The notes: a model not told the origin generated them from the sequence alone. Shown: positions 25,039-34,435, counted from the stretch's first letter. The stretch: DNA of 64,000 bases from Candidatus Promineofilum glycogenicum (GCA_016707605.1 JADJHJ010000026.1:181956-245955); one strand, 5' to 3'. Numbers and translations are program-made.

Positions 25039-25083
25039 CGCTCACTTCCGCTGGAGAGAGCCTGGCCGCCCACCTGTCAGGTC
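25015..25083. repeat. Palindromic repeat family B, copy 1
   Basis: Left arm GACCTGACAGGTAGGCGGCC and right arm GGCCGCCCACCTGTCAGGTC, about 29 nt apart. The loop is also conserved in copy 2 (34351-34420). It contains the stop codon of the YgiT-type gene. Confidence 0.88.
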
Positions 25084-25111
25084 TTCGATCAACTGACGAC
25101 GACCCAAAGCT

Positions 25112-26941
25112 CTACGCATCCGGCGCGCGCAACGCCGCCAGAACGGCCGCCGCCGTCGCCGTATCCGGCGCGCGCACAACCCACGACTCCGCCCCCGCCT
25201 GCAAGAAACAGATCGCCTCGCCGCGCACCCAGCAGGCGCTGCCGTCCGGCTGCGGCTGGGCCACGACGCCCAACAGCCCGGCCGGATAGTCGGGGTACTC
25301 GGCGGCGAACTCGGTCGCGTCCTCAGCCGTATCCCACACCAGCCGCAGGGCCATGACCAGCCCGCCCGTGGCCTCGTTCCAGTAGACGGCGTAGCGGTCG
25401 CCGCCCCAGCCCTCGGCGGCGCGCTCGGCCACCGCCGCCGCCAGTTGCTGATCGAGATATTCGCGCAGGAAGAACTCACCCAGAATGTCGTCCTCGAGCA
25501 GCTCCCAGCCGACGCCCAGCGTGTCGGTCAGCGGCGGCAGGGCGACGATCTGCGGCGCGTCGCCGGCCAGGTAGCGTTCGGGGTGGAGGATGTGCTCGGT
25601 GGAGCGCGGCGGGTCGGCCCAGGCGGCGTCGATGGCCTCAAACCCACCGGCGTCGTAAAGCGTTTCGACAAAGCGATAGCCACTGCTATAGGGAAAGCTC
25701 AGGCTGCTGATCAGCACCGGCGGGTAGTCGTCAAGCTCGCTGCCGTCGGACTGAGCTATTTCAGTGACGATAGCCTGGAACTCCTCCTGGCTAAAAAAGC
25801 CCCCCTCCGTCAGGTAAAGGCGCTGCACCAGATCCGCCTCCCCTTCGGCCAGAGCGCGCACGGCGGCCTGGAACTCGGAGTTGACCGCGTCGTCGGTCAG
25901 CGCGTCCAGGTCGTAGTGCTGGTCTTGGAGGGCGTGGACGAACTCGTGGGCGTGGGTCCACTGGGCCGGCGCGTCGAGCAGGGCGCCCTCGTTGACGACG
26001 ACGAACTCGGCCGTCTCCGGGTCATAGAAGCCCAGGATGCCGTCCCCCTGAAGCTCCAATTGGGCCGCGTAGAGGTCGTAGTCGCGCTCCAGGAAGTCGA
26101 AGGCGCTTAGCTCCAGCACGTCGTCGCGGCTGGCGTCGGGATCCCCCTCGGCGGCCATGTCGGCCGCCAGCCGGTCGCGCAACGCGTCGCGGCTCAGCAC
26201 CACCGGCGTGATGGGAGCCAACGGCTCCAGACCGCGCAGGGCGACGACGTTGGCCTCCACCTCGGCGCGAATGGCGGCGTTGGCGGCCTCGATGTCCTGC
26301 ACCTGGACGGTGATCGTTTGCGACTCGCTACTGACGCCGTTGAGGTTGACGGCCGACATGGTGAAGGTGTGCTCGCCCGCCTCGGCCGGGGCGGGCCACT
26401 CCAGCGTGCGCGCGTGGAGCGTCTCGCCGTCCAGCGGGTAGGAGACGTAGCGGCGGCCGTCGACTTCCAGCGTCAACTCGGTCAGCCCGGCGGCGTCGCT
26501 GGCCACCAGGACGACTTGCACCGGCTGGTCGAGGGGTACAATGGCCGCGTCGAGAGGGGTGACGATGCGCGCCACCGGCGGCCGGGTCTGGGCCTCGCCC
26601 TGCAACTGGGCCAACTCGTCGCGCAGGCCGTCGGACTCTTGGCCCAGTGTGGCCGCCTGGGTCGCCAGCTCCTCGGCCGCCAGTTGGCTGTCCACCAGTT
26701 GCCCTTCCAGCAGCAGCGCGTTGTGCTCGGCCGTGGCCAGGGTGGCGGCAGTGGCCTCGCGCGTGGCCACTTCGCCGGCCAGTTCCAGCTCGGCTTCCGC
26801 GGCCTGGGCGCGCAAGCTGTCGTTGTCGGCGGCGATCTGCCGCGCCTCGTCGCGCAGCCGCAGCCCGCCCTGAAACAGAAAGACAAAGCCGGCGGCGGCC
26901 ACCAGCAGCAGCATCAGCAGGAAGAGGATCGTCGCTTTCAT
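25112..26941 (-). CDS. Membrane-anchored coiled-coil HExxH protein (putative metallopeptidase)
   Basis: A 609-residue protein. An N-terminal anchor (ILFLLMLLLVAAAGFVFLF) is followed by a coiled coil (about residues 28-120). Next comes an Ig-like beta-domain with VARIVTPLDAAIVPLDQPV and ITVQVQDIEAAN (about 125-225). The C-terminal half holds AHEFVHALQDQHYD near residue 335, an HExxH zinc motif, and about 35 residues on ALAEGEADLVQRLYL, whose Glu could be the third ligand of a gluzincin. LHPERYLAGDAP further on is shared by related hypothetical proteins. It is likely an exported zinc peptidase acting at the cell surface; the substrate is unknown. Confidence 0.7.
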   Translation of the reverse strand: MKATILFLLMLLLVAAAGFVFLFQGGLRLRDEARQIAADNDSLRAQAAEAELELAGEVATREATAATLATAEHNALLLEGQLVDSQLAAEELATQAATLGQESDGLRDELAQLQGEAQTRPPVARIVTPLDAAIVPLDQPVQVVLVASDAAGLTELTLEVDGRRYVSYPLDGETLHARTLEWPAPAEAGEHTFTMSAVNLNGVSSESQTITVQVQDIEAANAAIRAEVEANVVALRGLEPLAPITPVVLSRDALRDRLAADMAAEGDPDASRDDVLELSAFDFLERDYDLYAAQLELQGDGILGFYDPETAEFVVVNEGALLDAPAQWTHAHEFVHALQDQHYDLDALTDDAVNSEFQAAVRALAEGEADLVQRLYLTEGGFFSQEEFQAIVTEIAQSDGSELDDYPPVLISSLSFPYSSGYRFVETLYDAGGFEAIDAAWADPPRSTEHILHPERYLAGDAPQIVALPPLTDTLGVGWELLEDDILGEFFLREYLDQQLAAAVAERAAEGWGGDRYAVYWNEATGGLVMALRLVWDTAEDATEFAAEYPDYPAGLLGVVAQPQPDGSACWVRGEAICFLQAGAESWVVRAPDTATAAAVLAALRAPDA

Positions 26942-26987
26942 GGACTGCCAATAGTATCAGAACAATGGGGAATTAGGAATTGAGAAT

Positions 26988-27051
26988 GGTTCCAGGGCCA
27001 GGGCCAAGGGGAAGAGCGTTCTTCCCTGGCCTCGGCCCTGAACCTGGAACC
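26988..27051. repeat. Palindromic repeat family F, copy 2
   Basis: GGTTCCAGGGCCAGGGCC mirrored by GGCCCTGAACCTGGAACC around a GAAGAGCGTTCTTC core, between the peptidase gene and the HMG-CoA reductase promoter. Confidence 0.6.
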
Positions 27052-27056
27052 TACTC

Positions 27057-27091
27057 TTTGATAGATTTTGACAGCAATCCGGCGCTATAGT
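27057..27091 (+). promoter_or_regulatory. Promoter region of the mevalonate genes with a shared 18-bp element
   Basis: TTTGATAGATTTTGACAG (27057-27074) recurs with one change at 31301-31318, upstream of the DUF35 gene. It contains TTGACA; a TATAGT lies at 27086-27091, only 12 bp downstream, so the spacing is not canonical. Confidence 0.4.
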
Positions 27092-27151
27092 CCGCAACGG
27101 TAGACCCCGAAATCGGTTTAAACTCACAGAACTTGCGCGGGAACGGAGAAT

Positions 27152-28447
27152 ATGGAATTGGAAATCGCTGTGGAGCAAAAGTCGTCGCGGCTGCCCGGCT
27201 TCTATAAGCTGGCGCCGGCGGCGCGCGTGGCCGCGGTCGGCGACTGGGCCGGACTGGACGAGAGCGAGCGGGCCGTGCTGGCCGGGCAAGGGCTTAGCCC
27301 CAGCCAGGCCGACCTGATGATCGAGAACGTCGTCGGCACCTACGCCCTGCCGCTGGGCATCGCCGTCAACTTCCTCATCAACGGCCGCGACTACCTGATG
27401 CCCATGGCCGTCGAAGAGCCGAGCGTCCTGGCGGCCATCAGCCACGCCGCCAAGCTCATCCGCGCCGGCGGCGGCTTCCGGGCCGAATCGACCGACCCGA
27501 TCATGATCGGCCAGATTCAGGTGCTCGACATGCCCGACCTGGAAGCGGCGCGGCTGGCCGTGCTGAGCCACCGCGACGAACTGATGGCCCGCGCCGATGC
27601 GTGCAGCGAGAGCATCGTCGCCTATGGCGGCGGCGCGCGCGGCATCGAGGCCCGCCCCTTCGCCGATACGCCCGTCGGGCCGATGCTCATCGTCCACCTG
27701 CTGTTCGACAGCCGCGACGCGATGGGGGCCAACACGGTCAACACCGCCGCCGAGGCCATCGCCCCGCGGCTGGCCGAGTTGACCGGCGGACGCACCAACC
27801 TGCGCATCCTGTCCAACCTGGCCGACCGGCGCACGGCCACGGCCCGCTGCACCATCCCCGCCGCCGAGCTGACCCTGCCCGACATCTCCGGCACGGACGT
27901 GGCCCGGCTCATTGCCGAGGCCAACGCCTTTGCCGTCGTCGACCCCTACCGCGCGGCGACGCACAACAAGGGCATCATGAACGGCATCGACGCCGTGTGC
28001 ATCGCCACGGGCAACGACTGGCGGGCTATCGAGGCCGGGGCGCACAGCTACGCCGCCCGCAACGGCCGCTACACCGCCCTGACCGACTGGCACGTGGACG
28101 GCAACGGCGACCTCTCCGGCGAGATCACTCTGCCGATGGCCGTGGGCACGGTCGGCGGGGCGACGAAAGTCCACCCCACGGCCCGCGTGGCCATGAAGAT
28201 CCTGGCCGTCGAGTCGGCCGGCGAACTGGCGCGGCTGATGGCCTGCGTCGGGCTGGCCCAGAACCTGGCCGCCATCCGCGCCCTGTCCACCCACGGCATC
28301 CAGAAGGGGCACATGCGGCTGCACGCCCGGCAGGTGGCGCTGGCTGCCGGGGCGGCTGAGGGGGACGTGCAGACCATTGCCGACCGGCTGGTGGCCGAGG
28401 GCAGTATTCGCGTTGAGCGCGCCCGCGAACTATTAGCAAACCTGTAA
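27152..28447 (+). CDS. mvaA: Hydroxymethylglutaryl-CoA reductase, class II
   Basis: A 431-residue protein of the class II (degradative-type) HMG-CoA reductases. It interconverts HMG-CoA and mevalonate. Catalytic residues visible: Glu in PMAVEEPSVLAAI (about 87), Asp in DAMGANTVNTAAEA (about 189), Lys in ATHNKGIMNGIDAV (about 272) and His in KGHMRLHARQ (about 387). In this setting it most likely works in the biosynthetic direction, as the following genes make HMG-CoA. CGGAGA precedes the ATG. A perfect 40-bp palindrome starts directly after its TAA. Confidence 0.92.
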   Translation: MELEIAVEQKSSRLPGFYKLAPAARVAAVGDWAGLDESERAVLAGQGLSPSQADLMIENVVGTYALPLGIAVNFLINGRDYLMPMAVEEPSVLAAISHAAKLIRAGGGFRAESTDPIMIGQIQVLDMPDLEAARLAVLSHRDELMARADACSESIVAYGGGARGIEARPFADTPVGPMLIVHLLFDSRDAMGANTVNTAAEAIAPRLAELTGGRTNLRILSNLADRRTATARCTIPAAELTLPDISGTDVARLIAEANAFAVVDPYRAATHNKGIMNGIDAVCIATGNDWRAIEAGAHSYAARNGRYTALTDWHVDGNGDLSGEITLPMAVGTVGGATKVHPTARVAMKILAVESAGELARLMACVGLAQNLAAIRALSTHGIQKGHMRLHARQVALAAGAAEGDVQTIADRLVAEGSIRVERARELLANL

Positions 28448-28487
28448 GGCGATTTGGTAAATCGCCCGGGCGATTTACCAAATCGCC
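28448..28487. repeat. Perfect 40-bp palindrome between mvaA and mvaS
   Basis: GGCGATTTGGTAAATCGCCC and its exact reverse complement, with no loop, starting right after the mvaA stop codon. It probably forms an mRNA hairpin setting relative expression or stability. Confidence 0.9.
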
Positions 28488-28505
28488 CTACAACGAGAGG
28501 AATGA

Positions 28506-29582
28506 ATGACTGACTACGATCCCAAAGACGGACTGCTGAAGCCCGACCGGCCGGTGGGCATCGTCGGCTACGGGGCCTACGTGCCGCGCTACCGGCTGCC
28601 GGCCACGGAAGTGTCGCGCATGTGGAAGGGGGGCACGGGCGGCACGCCCATCGACGAGAAGGCGGTCAACGGCCTGGACGAAGACGTGGTGACCATGTCG
28701 ATTGAGGCCGCGCGCGACGCGCTGGCCCGGGCGCAGATCGACCCGCGCGAGATTCGCGCCGTGTGGGTGGGCAGCGAGAGCCACCCCTACGCCGTCAAGC
28801 CCAGCAGCACCATCGTGGCCGAGGCCATCGGGGCCGTGCCGACGACGCAGGCCGCCGACTGGGAGTTCGCCTGCAAGGCGGGCACAGAGGCGATGCAGGC
28901 GGCGATGGGCTTCGTCGGCTCCGGCATGGCCAAGTACGCCCTGAGCATCGGCATGGACACGGCCCAGGGGCGGCCGGGCGACGCGCTGGAGTACACCGCC
29001 GCCGCCGGCGGCGCGGCCATCCTCATCGGCCCCGGCGCTGAGTCGGTGGCCCTCATCAACGGCTCCTTCTCCTTCGTCACCGACACGCCCGACTTCTGGC
29101 GGCGCGAGCACGCCAACTACCCATCGCACGGCGACCGCTTCACCGGCGAGCCGGCCTACTTCAAGCACGTCACCGGCGCGGCCGAGCGGCTGATGGAGCT
29201 GCTGGGCACGACGGCGGCTGACTACCGCTGGGCCGTCTTCCACCAGCCCAACGTCAAGTTCCCCGAACGGGCGGCCAAGTTGCTGGGCTTCAGCAAGGAG
29301 CAGATCGCCCCCGGCTTGCTCAGCGGCCGCATCGGCAACACCTACTCCGGCTCGACGATGATCGGCCTGACGGCCATCCTCGACGTGGCCGAGCCGGGCG
29401 ACCGCATCCTGATGGTCAGCTATGGCTCCGGCGCCGGCTCCGACGCCTTCGACCTGGTGACCACCGAGCGGCTGGCCGAGGTGCGCCACCTGGCCCCCAG
29501 CACCGAGACCTACATCGCCCGCCGCACGCCGATCGATTACGCGACGTATTCGCGCTATCGGGAGAAGTTGAAGCTGAACTAA
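28506..29582 (+). CDS. mvaS: Hydroxymethylglutaryl-CoA synthase, archaeal-type
   Basis: A 358-residue thiolase-superfamily enzyme that condenses acetyl-CoA with acetoacetyl-CoA. It starts VGIVGYGAYVPRYRLPATEV, as in archaeal-type HMG-CoA synthases. The acid/base Glu is in KAVNGLDEDVVTM, the acylated Cys (about 123) in WEFACKAGTEAMQ, and the His in AVFHQPNVKFPERAAKLLG. In archaea this enzyme sits in a stable complex with the thiolase and the DUF35 protein encoded just downstream. GAGAGG precedes the ATG. Confidence 0.92.
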   Translation: MTDYDPKDGLLKPDRPVGIVGYGAYVPRYRLPATEVSRMWKGGTGGTPIDEKAVNGLDEDVVTMSIEAARDALARAQIDPREIRAVWVGSESHPYAVKPSSTIVAEAIGAVPTTQAADWEFACKAGTEAMQAAMGFVGSGMAKYALSIGMDTAQGRPGDALEYTAAAGGAAILIGPGAESVALINGSFSFVTDTPDFWRREHANYPSHGDRFTGEPAYFKHVTGAAERLMELLGTTAADYRWAVFHQPNVKFPERAAKLLGFSKEQIAPGLLSGRIGNTYSGSTMIGLTAILDVAEPGDRILMVSYGSGAGSDAFDLVTTERLAEVRHLAPSTETYIARRTPIDYATYSRYREKLKLN

Positions 29583-29641
29583 GGATGAAGGATGAGGGAT
29601 GAAGGCTGAATTCATCCCTCATCCTTCATCCCTCATCCTTA
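29582..29641. repeat. Palindrome of GGATGA units after mvaS
   Basis: AGGATGAAGGATGAGGGATG is mirrored by CATCCCTCATCCTTCATCCC-type sequence around GAATTC, overlapping the last base of the mvaS stop. Confidence 0.8.
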
Positions 29642-29646
29642 GACCT

Positions 29647-30787
29647 ATGACCAACACAAGCATCATCGGCGTCGGCCAAACCGACGTCCGCGAACACTGG
29701 GAGACCTCCATCCGCCATCTGGCGTGGTACGCCATCGAGGCGGCGCTGGACGACGCCCACATCCACAAGATCGACGCCATCTACGTCGGCAACATGCTGG
29801 CCGGGCAACTGAGCAACCAGAACCACCTGGGGGCGCTGGTGGCCGACTTCGCCGGACTGCGCGGCGTGGAGGCCATGACCGTCGAGGCGGCCGACGCCTC
29901 CGGCGGCGCGGCGCTGCGCCAGGCTGTGCTGGCCGTGGAGAGCGGCCTGGTGGAGACGGCGCTGGCCGTCGGCGTAGAGAAGGTGACCGACGAGACGGGC
30001 GCGTCGGTGCTGTCCGCGCTGGCCTCGGCGCTGGATAGCGATTACGAAGTCATCCACGGCCAGACGCTCACCGGCGCCGGGGCGCTGCTGATGCGCCGCT
30101 ACATGCACGAATATGGCGTGGCCCTGAGCGACTTCGCCGGCTTCAGCGTCAACGCCCACGCCAACGCCGCGGCCAACCCGCGGGCGATGTATCGCAACCG
30201 CCTGAAGCCGGAGGCGTTCGCCGCCGCGCCGATGGTGGCCGACCCGGTTAGCCTGTTCGACGAAGCGCCGACGGGCGACGGGGCGGCGGCGGTCATCGTC
30301 ACCCGCGCCGACCGGGCCGGGGACATGGTCGCCCAGCCGGTGCGCATCGCCGCTTCGGCCCTGGCCACCGACGCCCTGGCGCTGCACGACCGGCGCGACC
30401 CGCTGTGGCTGAGCGCGGCCGAGGCCAGCGCCCGCCGCGCCTTTGCCGCCGCCGGCATCGCCCCCGACGACGTGGACGTGTTCGAGCTGCACGACTCCTT
30501 CACCGTCATGGCCGCCCTGTCGCTGGAGGCGTGCGGCTTCGCCGCGCGGGGCGAGGGGTGGCAACTGGCCCGCGACGGCCACATTCGCCGCGACGGCCGC
30601 ATCCCCATCAGCACCTTCGGCGGCCTGAAGGCGCGCGGCAACCCTGTGGGGGCGACCGGCGTCTATCAGATCGTCGAGCTCGTCCAGCAGTTGCGCGGCA
30701 AGGCCGGCGACTGCCAGGTGGCCAACGCGCGCGTGGCCTGGCCCAGAACCTGGGCGGGACGGGGGCGACGGCGGTCACGCACATTCT
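29647..30787 (+). pseudogene. Thiolase-like protein of the mevalonate block, 3' end lost
   Basis: About 380 residues recoverable. It is the archaeal/SCP-x type thiolase expected to supply acetoacetyl-CoA to HMG-CoA synthase. Two key residues differ. The nucleophile position reads VEAADASGGAALR (Asp83 where Cys is expected), and the usual GHPxGATG reads RGNPVGATG (Asn332 for His). ELHDSFTVMAAL (His282) is kept. Near 30735 one G is missing: the frame changes from ANARV to GLAQNLGGTGATAVTHIL. After that the sequence dissolves into a poly-G/C block, so the true C-terminus is not visible. Confidence 0.75.
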
Positions 30788-30791
30788 TGGA

Positions 30792-31300
<509 letters not shown>

Positions 31301-31318
31301 TTTGATAGCTTTTGACAG
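31301..31318 (+). promoter_or_regulatory. Second copy of the 18-bp element upstream of the DUF35 gene
   Basis: TTTGATAGCTTTTGACAG, identical to 27057-27074 except one base, about 145 bp before the DUF35 ATG. Another TTGACA lies at 31333-31338. Confidence 0.4.
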
Positions 31319-31463
31319 TCCTTCCCCTTGCGTTGACAGTGAATGGGAGCATTGCCGTAGATAATTAGGAATCGTGCGCCCGGATTGGAGCGCGACAACG
31401 AGGCAGGGTGCGGAAGCCGCTAACAACGACGGGAGCCGCGTCCGCAGCCTGGAGGTAAGCGAC

Positions 31464-31877
31464 ATGGAAGTTTCACGTCATTGGCGTCTCAATCAGCAGC
31501 GATATGCGCTCGTCGGCGAAGTGTGCCCCAACTGTGGGGTGAAGCTCTTCCCGCCGCGCGACGTTTGCCTGGAGTGCGAAGCGCCGGCTAAGGAACTCTA
31601 CACCTTCACCGGCCTGGGCGAAGTCTTCTCCTACACCACCATCTATGACCCGCCGGCCGGCTTTGAGCACAACGCGCCCTACATGGTGGCGCTGATCAAG
31701 CTAGAAGAAGGCCCGATGGTCACCGCCCAGTTGACCGACGTCGACTTCACCGACGTGCAGATCGGTATGCCGGTGGAGATGGTCACGCGCAAGCTGCGGA
31801 CGGATGGGGCGGAAGGGATGATTGTGTATGGGTATAAGTTCCGGCCATTGGTGGGCGAAGAAGTGACTAGTGGTTAG
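31464..31877 (+). CDS. DUF35 Zn-ribbon/OB-fold CoA-binding protein
   Basis: A 137-residue protein. The N-terminal rubredoxin-like ribbon has CPNCGVKLFPPRDVCLEC (two CxxC pairs). The OB-fold part contains GEVFSYTTIYDPPAGFEHNA and PYMVALIKLEEGPMVTAQL. In archaea this protein scaffolds the thiolase/HMG-CoA synthase complex so that acetoacetyl-CoA is channelled. GGAGG at 31451-31455 supports the ATG at 31464. A direct repeat ACTAGTGGTTAG follows at the stop codon, then a terminator. Confidence 0.85.
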   Translation: MEVSRHWRLNQQRYALVGEVCPNCGVKLFPPRDVCLECEAPAKELYTFTGLGEVFSYTTIYDPPAGFEHNAPYMVALIKLEEGPMVTAQLTDVDFTDVQIGMPVEMVTRKLRTDGAEGMIVYGYKFRPLVGEEVTSG

Positions 31878-31904
31878 GGACTAGTGGTTAGAAAAGAGAA
31901 GAAG

Positions 31905-31941
31905 AAAACGGCCGGGCTTGCCTAAACCCGGCCGTTTTTGT
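31905..31941 (+). terminator. Rho-independent terminator of the mevalonate block
   Basis: Arms AAAACGGCCGGG / CCCGGCCGTTTT around a 10-nt loop, followed by a T-rich run. It lies 28 bp after the DUF35 stop. Confidence 0.85.
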
Positions 31942-31993
31942 TTCCACAGGGGAAGTGTGGAATATAGTTTAGAGGCTAATATGGCGAGGGGCC

Positions 31994-32923
31994 TTAATCG
32001 CCTTCGTCTTCACTCCACACGGTCAGACCTTCGGGCACATTGCTGAGGAACGCCGCCGAGACCCAGCCGGTCGGCCCATCGGCCGCGTCTACCTGGACCC
32101 AATCGCCGCTCTCATCGGTGAGGCCGGTGAAGCCGACCACCGTGCCGGCCGGCAGGATGGCCAGCATTTCGGCATCAAGGCGCGGCGCGCTGCGAATGCG
32201 CAGGTTCGCCGTCGTCGTGGCCGTGACGACATCCTCGCCAAACGGCGGCTCGTCAGCCGCAACTTCCTCTTCCTCGGCGGCCCCATCTTCGCTCCACACC
32301 GTCAGGCCGTCGGGCACATTGCTGAGGAACGCCGCCGAGACCCAGCCGGTAGGCCCATCGGCCGCGTCTACCTGCACCCAGTCGCCGCTCTGGTCAGCGA
32401 GGCCGGTGAAGCCGACCACCGTGCCGGCCGGCAGGATGGCCAGCATTTCGCCATCGAGACTCGGCGCGCTGCGAATGCGCAGGTTCGCCGTCGTCATGGC
32501 CGTGACCACATCCTCGCCAAACGGCGGTTTGTCAGCCGCAACTTCCTCTTCCTCGGCTGCCCCATCTTCGCTCCACACGGTCAGGCCGTCGGGCACATTG
32601 CTGAGGAACGCCGCCGAGACCCAGCCGGTCGGCCCATCGGCCGCGTCGACCTGTACCCAGTCGCCGCTCTCGTCGGTGAGGCCGGTGAAGCCGACCACCG
32701 TGCCGGCCGGCAGGATGGCCAGCGTTTCGGCATCGGGGCTTGGCGCGCTGCGAATGCGCAAGTTCGCCGTCGTCGTGGCCGTAACGACATCCTCGCCAAA
32801 CGGCGGCTCGTCCTGCGCCAGGGCAATGCCGGCCGGGACAGCGAGCACAATTCCGATTAGCAGCAAAAGCAGCGCCAACAAGAAGGCCAGCCGGCCACTT
32901 CGATCAATGGTTGATGTGTTCAT
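31994..32923 (-). CDS. Secreted protein with three tandem SH3b domains
   Basis: A 309-residue protein. The signal peptide (FLLALLLLLIGIVLAVPAG, cleavage near ALAQ) is followed by three nearly identical units of about 93 residues. Each is a bacterial SH3 domain (TTANLRIRSAP, ILPAGTVVGFTGL, DWVQVDAADGPTGWVSAAFL) with an acidic linker (GAAEEEEVAAD). The corresponding 279-bp DNA repeats differ at only a few bases, so copy number may vary between strains. GGGAG precedes the ATG at 32923, which overlaps the stop of the upstream gene as ATGA. Confidence 0.82.
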   Translation of the reverse strand: MNTSTIDRSGRLAFLLALLLLLIGIVLAVPAGIALAQDEPPFGEDVVTATTTANLRIRSAPSPDAETLAILPAGTVVGFTGLTDESGDWVQVDAADGPTGWVSAAFLSNVPDGLTVWSEDGAAEEEEVAADKPPFGEDVVTAMTTANLRIRSAPSLDGEMLAILPAGTVVGFTGLADQSGDWVQVDAADGPTGWVSAAFLSNVPDGLTVWSEDGAAEEEEVAADEPPFGEDVVTATTTANLRIRSAPRLDAEMLAILPAGTVVGFTGLTDESGDWVQVDAADGPTGWVSAAFLSNVPEGLTVWSEDEGD

Positions 32924-33366
32924 ACTTTTCTCCCTGTTACATGGTTTGTAGATAAGCTCATGGCTCGTTGTTCGCAAAAAGAGAGCCACAAACTAAACCG
33001 GACCCATAGCTCCCCTTTTAGCATCATAGTCTTGCTGCCCGTCGTTACAATAGACCAGAGGTATAAAAGCGCGCCGGCGTTGTACCTGTTTGACAAGCTT
33101 AAACGGAACTGACCGAAAGCAAACGATTCGGGTCCCTGCTGTTTCATGACCTTGAAGTTGCGGGGGGGCCGCCCCCTTCGCAAGATTCCATGCAGTGCCG
33201 CCTGGTCGACCACCCGGCCGATGAGCAGTGTCGTACCGTCTTCTTCCGACGTGATGCCGAACTCTCCGAACTGGTCTGTCCACTGGCGACCCAGATGGCC
33301 CTTGATGCGGATGTGGTATATTGCTGGCTGGCTCGATTGACCATCTGAGCCGGATTCGTTCAACAT
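32920..33366 (-). CDS. Hypothetical protein, possibly frameshifted at its C-terminus
   Basis: A 148-residue frame. The first 65 residues (AIYHIRIKGHLGRQWTDQFG, then EDGTTLLIGRVVDQAALHGI) look like a small conserved family in which the protein normally ends soon after this point. Here the text then changes to PPRNFKVMKQQGPESFAFG and an unrelated basic tail, next to a C-run that could hide a shift. AGGAG 8 nt upstream supports the ATG at 33366. The stop overlaps the next ATG. Function unknown. Confidence 0.5.
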   Translation of the reverse strand: MLNESGSDGQSSQPAIYHIRIKGHLGRQWTDQFGEFGITSEEDGTTLLIGRVVDQAALHGILRRGRPPRNFKVMKQQGPESFAFGQFRLSLSNRYNAGALLYLWSIVTTGSKTMMLKGELWVRFSLWLSFCEQRAMSLSTNHVTGRKV

Positions 33367-33388
33367 TTCTCTGTGCTCCTGCCCTTCA

Positions 33389-34300
33389 TCACGCTATCGT
33401 GATGACGACATTGCCCGTTTTGTGACCCGTGTCGACGTACCGGTGCGCCTCGGCCGTCTCTGCCAGCGGATAGCGGCGGCCGATGACCGCTTTGACCTGC
33501 CCCGCCTCAACCATCTCTTTGACGACGGTCAACTCTTCCAGGCTTTGTTTCGTGCTGAGCTTGGCAATCGTGATGAACTGCCCGTCCGGCTTGAGGGCCT
33601 TGGCGGTTTGGGCTTTGGGGCACTTGCCAACCGTATCGAAGATGACATCGTACTGAGCGCCGCCGGCCGAAAAGTCCTCGCGGGTGTAGTCGATAACCCG
33701 GTCGGCACCCAGCGATTTCACCAACTCCACGTGGGCCGTGCTGCAAACGCCGGTCACTTCGGCCCCATGCGCTTTGGCAATCTGCACCGCATACGTCCCC
33801 ACGCTGCCCGAAGCGCCGTAGATCAGGACTTTCTGTCCGGGCCGGACGTGGCCCTTGCGAATCAGGCGCAGCGCCGTCGGCCCGCCAATGGGCACGGCAG
33901 CGGCTTCCTCGTAGGTCATGTTCCGCGGTTTGGTCAGCACCAGCCCGTCTTCGGGCAGGGTTTTGTACTCCGCATGGGCGCCAAAGTTCTCGGCCAGGGT
34001 CGAGGCGAACACAGCATCACCCACCTTGAATCGGGTCACAGCCTGGCCGACGGCTTCCACTTCACCGGCCAGTTCCATGCCATAGATGGGGTGTTTGGGC
34101 TTGGTGAAGCCCAGCGTGATGCGCGCCGGCAGCCAGAACAGCGGCGGCACATTCAGGCTGCGCATACGGATATCCCCGGCGGTGACGGTGGTGGCGTGCA
34201 CTTTGACCAGGATTTCATTGGCCTGGGCCACCGGTTTGGGCACATCCTGGAGTTGAAGTACGTCGGCAGTCCCAAACTTGTTAGCGACAATTGCTTTCAT
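33389..34300 (-). CDS. MDR-family NAD(P)H oxidoreductase (quinone oxidoreductase-like)
   Basis: About 303 residues of the zinc-independent medium-chain dehydrogenase/reductase superfamily. The N-terminal GroES-like domain (MKAIVANKFGTADVLQLQDV) is followed by YGMELAGEVEAVG. The Rossmann motif is VLIYGASGSVGTYAVQIAKA and the C-terminus LAETAEAHRYVDTGHKTGNV. No structural zinc cysteines are visible, as in quinone oxidoreductases. It should reduce quinones or enones with NADPH. The ATG at 34300 has AAGGAG upstream. Confidence 0.85.
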   Translation of the reverse strand: MKAIVANKFGTADVLQLQDVPKPVAQANEILVKVHATTVTAGDIRMRSLNVPPLFWLPARITLGFTKPKHPIYGMELAGEVEAVGQAVTRFKVGDAVFASTLAENFGAHAEYKTLPEDGLVLTKPRNMTYEEAAAVPIGGPTALRLIRKGHVRPGQKVLIYGASGSVGTYAVQIAKAHGAEVTGVCSTAHVELVKSLGADRVIDYTREDFSAGGAQYDVIFDTVGKCPKAQTAKALKPDGQFITIAKLSTKQSLEELTVVKEMVEAGQVKAVIGRRYPLAETAEAHRYVDTGHKTGNVVITIA

Positions 34301-34350
34301 CTCATGTTTCTCCTTATTTGTGAATGACGGGGAGGGTTGCGTTGATCGAA

Positions 34351-34420
34351 GACCTGACAGGTAGGCGGCCCCAACTCTCATTTCCACCGGCAGAGAGCCT
34401 GGCCGCCTACCTGTCAGGTC
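34351..34420. repeat. Palindromic repeat family B, copy 2
   Basis: Same arms as 25015-25083 (GACCTGACAGGTAGGCGGCC / GGCCGCCTACCTGTCAGGTC) and a similar loop, in the same orientation, between two minus-strand genes. Confidence 0.88.
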
Positions 34421-34435
34421 GAGCGATCTCCGCGA

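Noticed and set aside
32000..32830. CRISPR-like or satellite repeat array
   Set aside because: Units are 279 bp, in frame, and encode SH3b domains.
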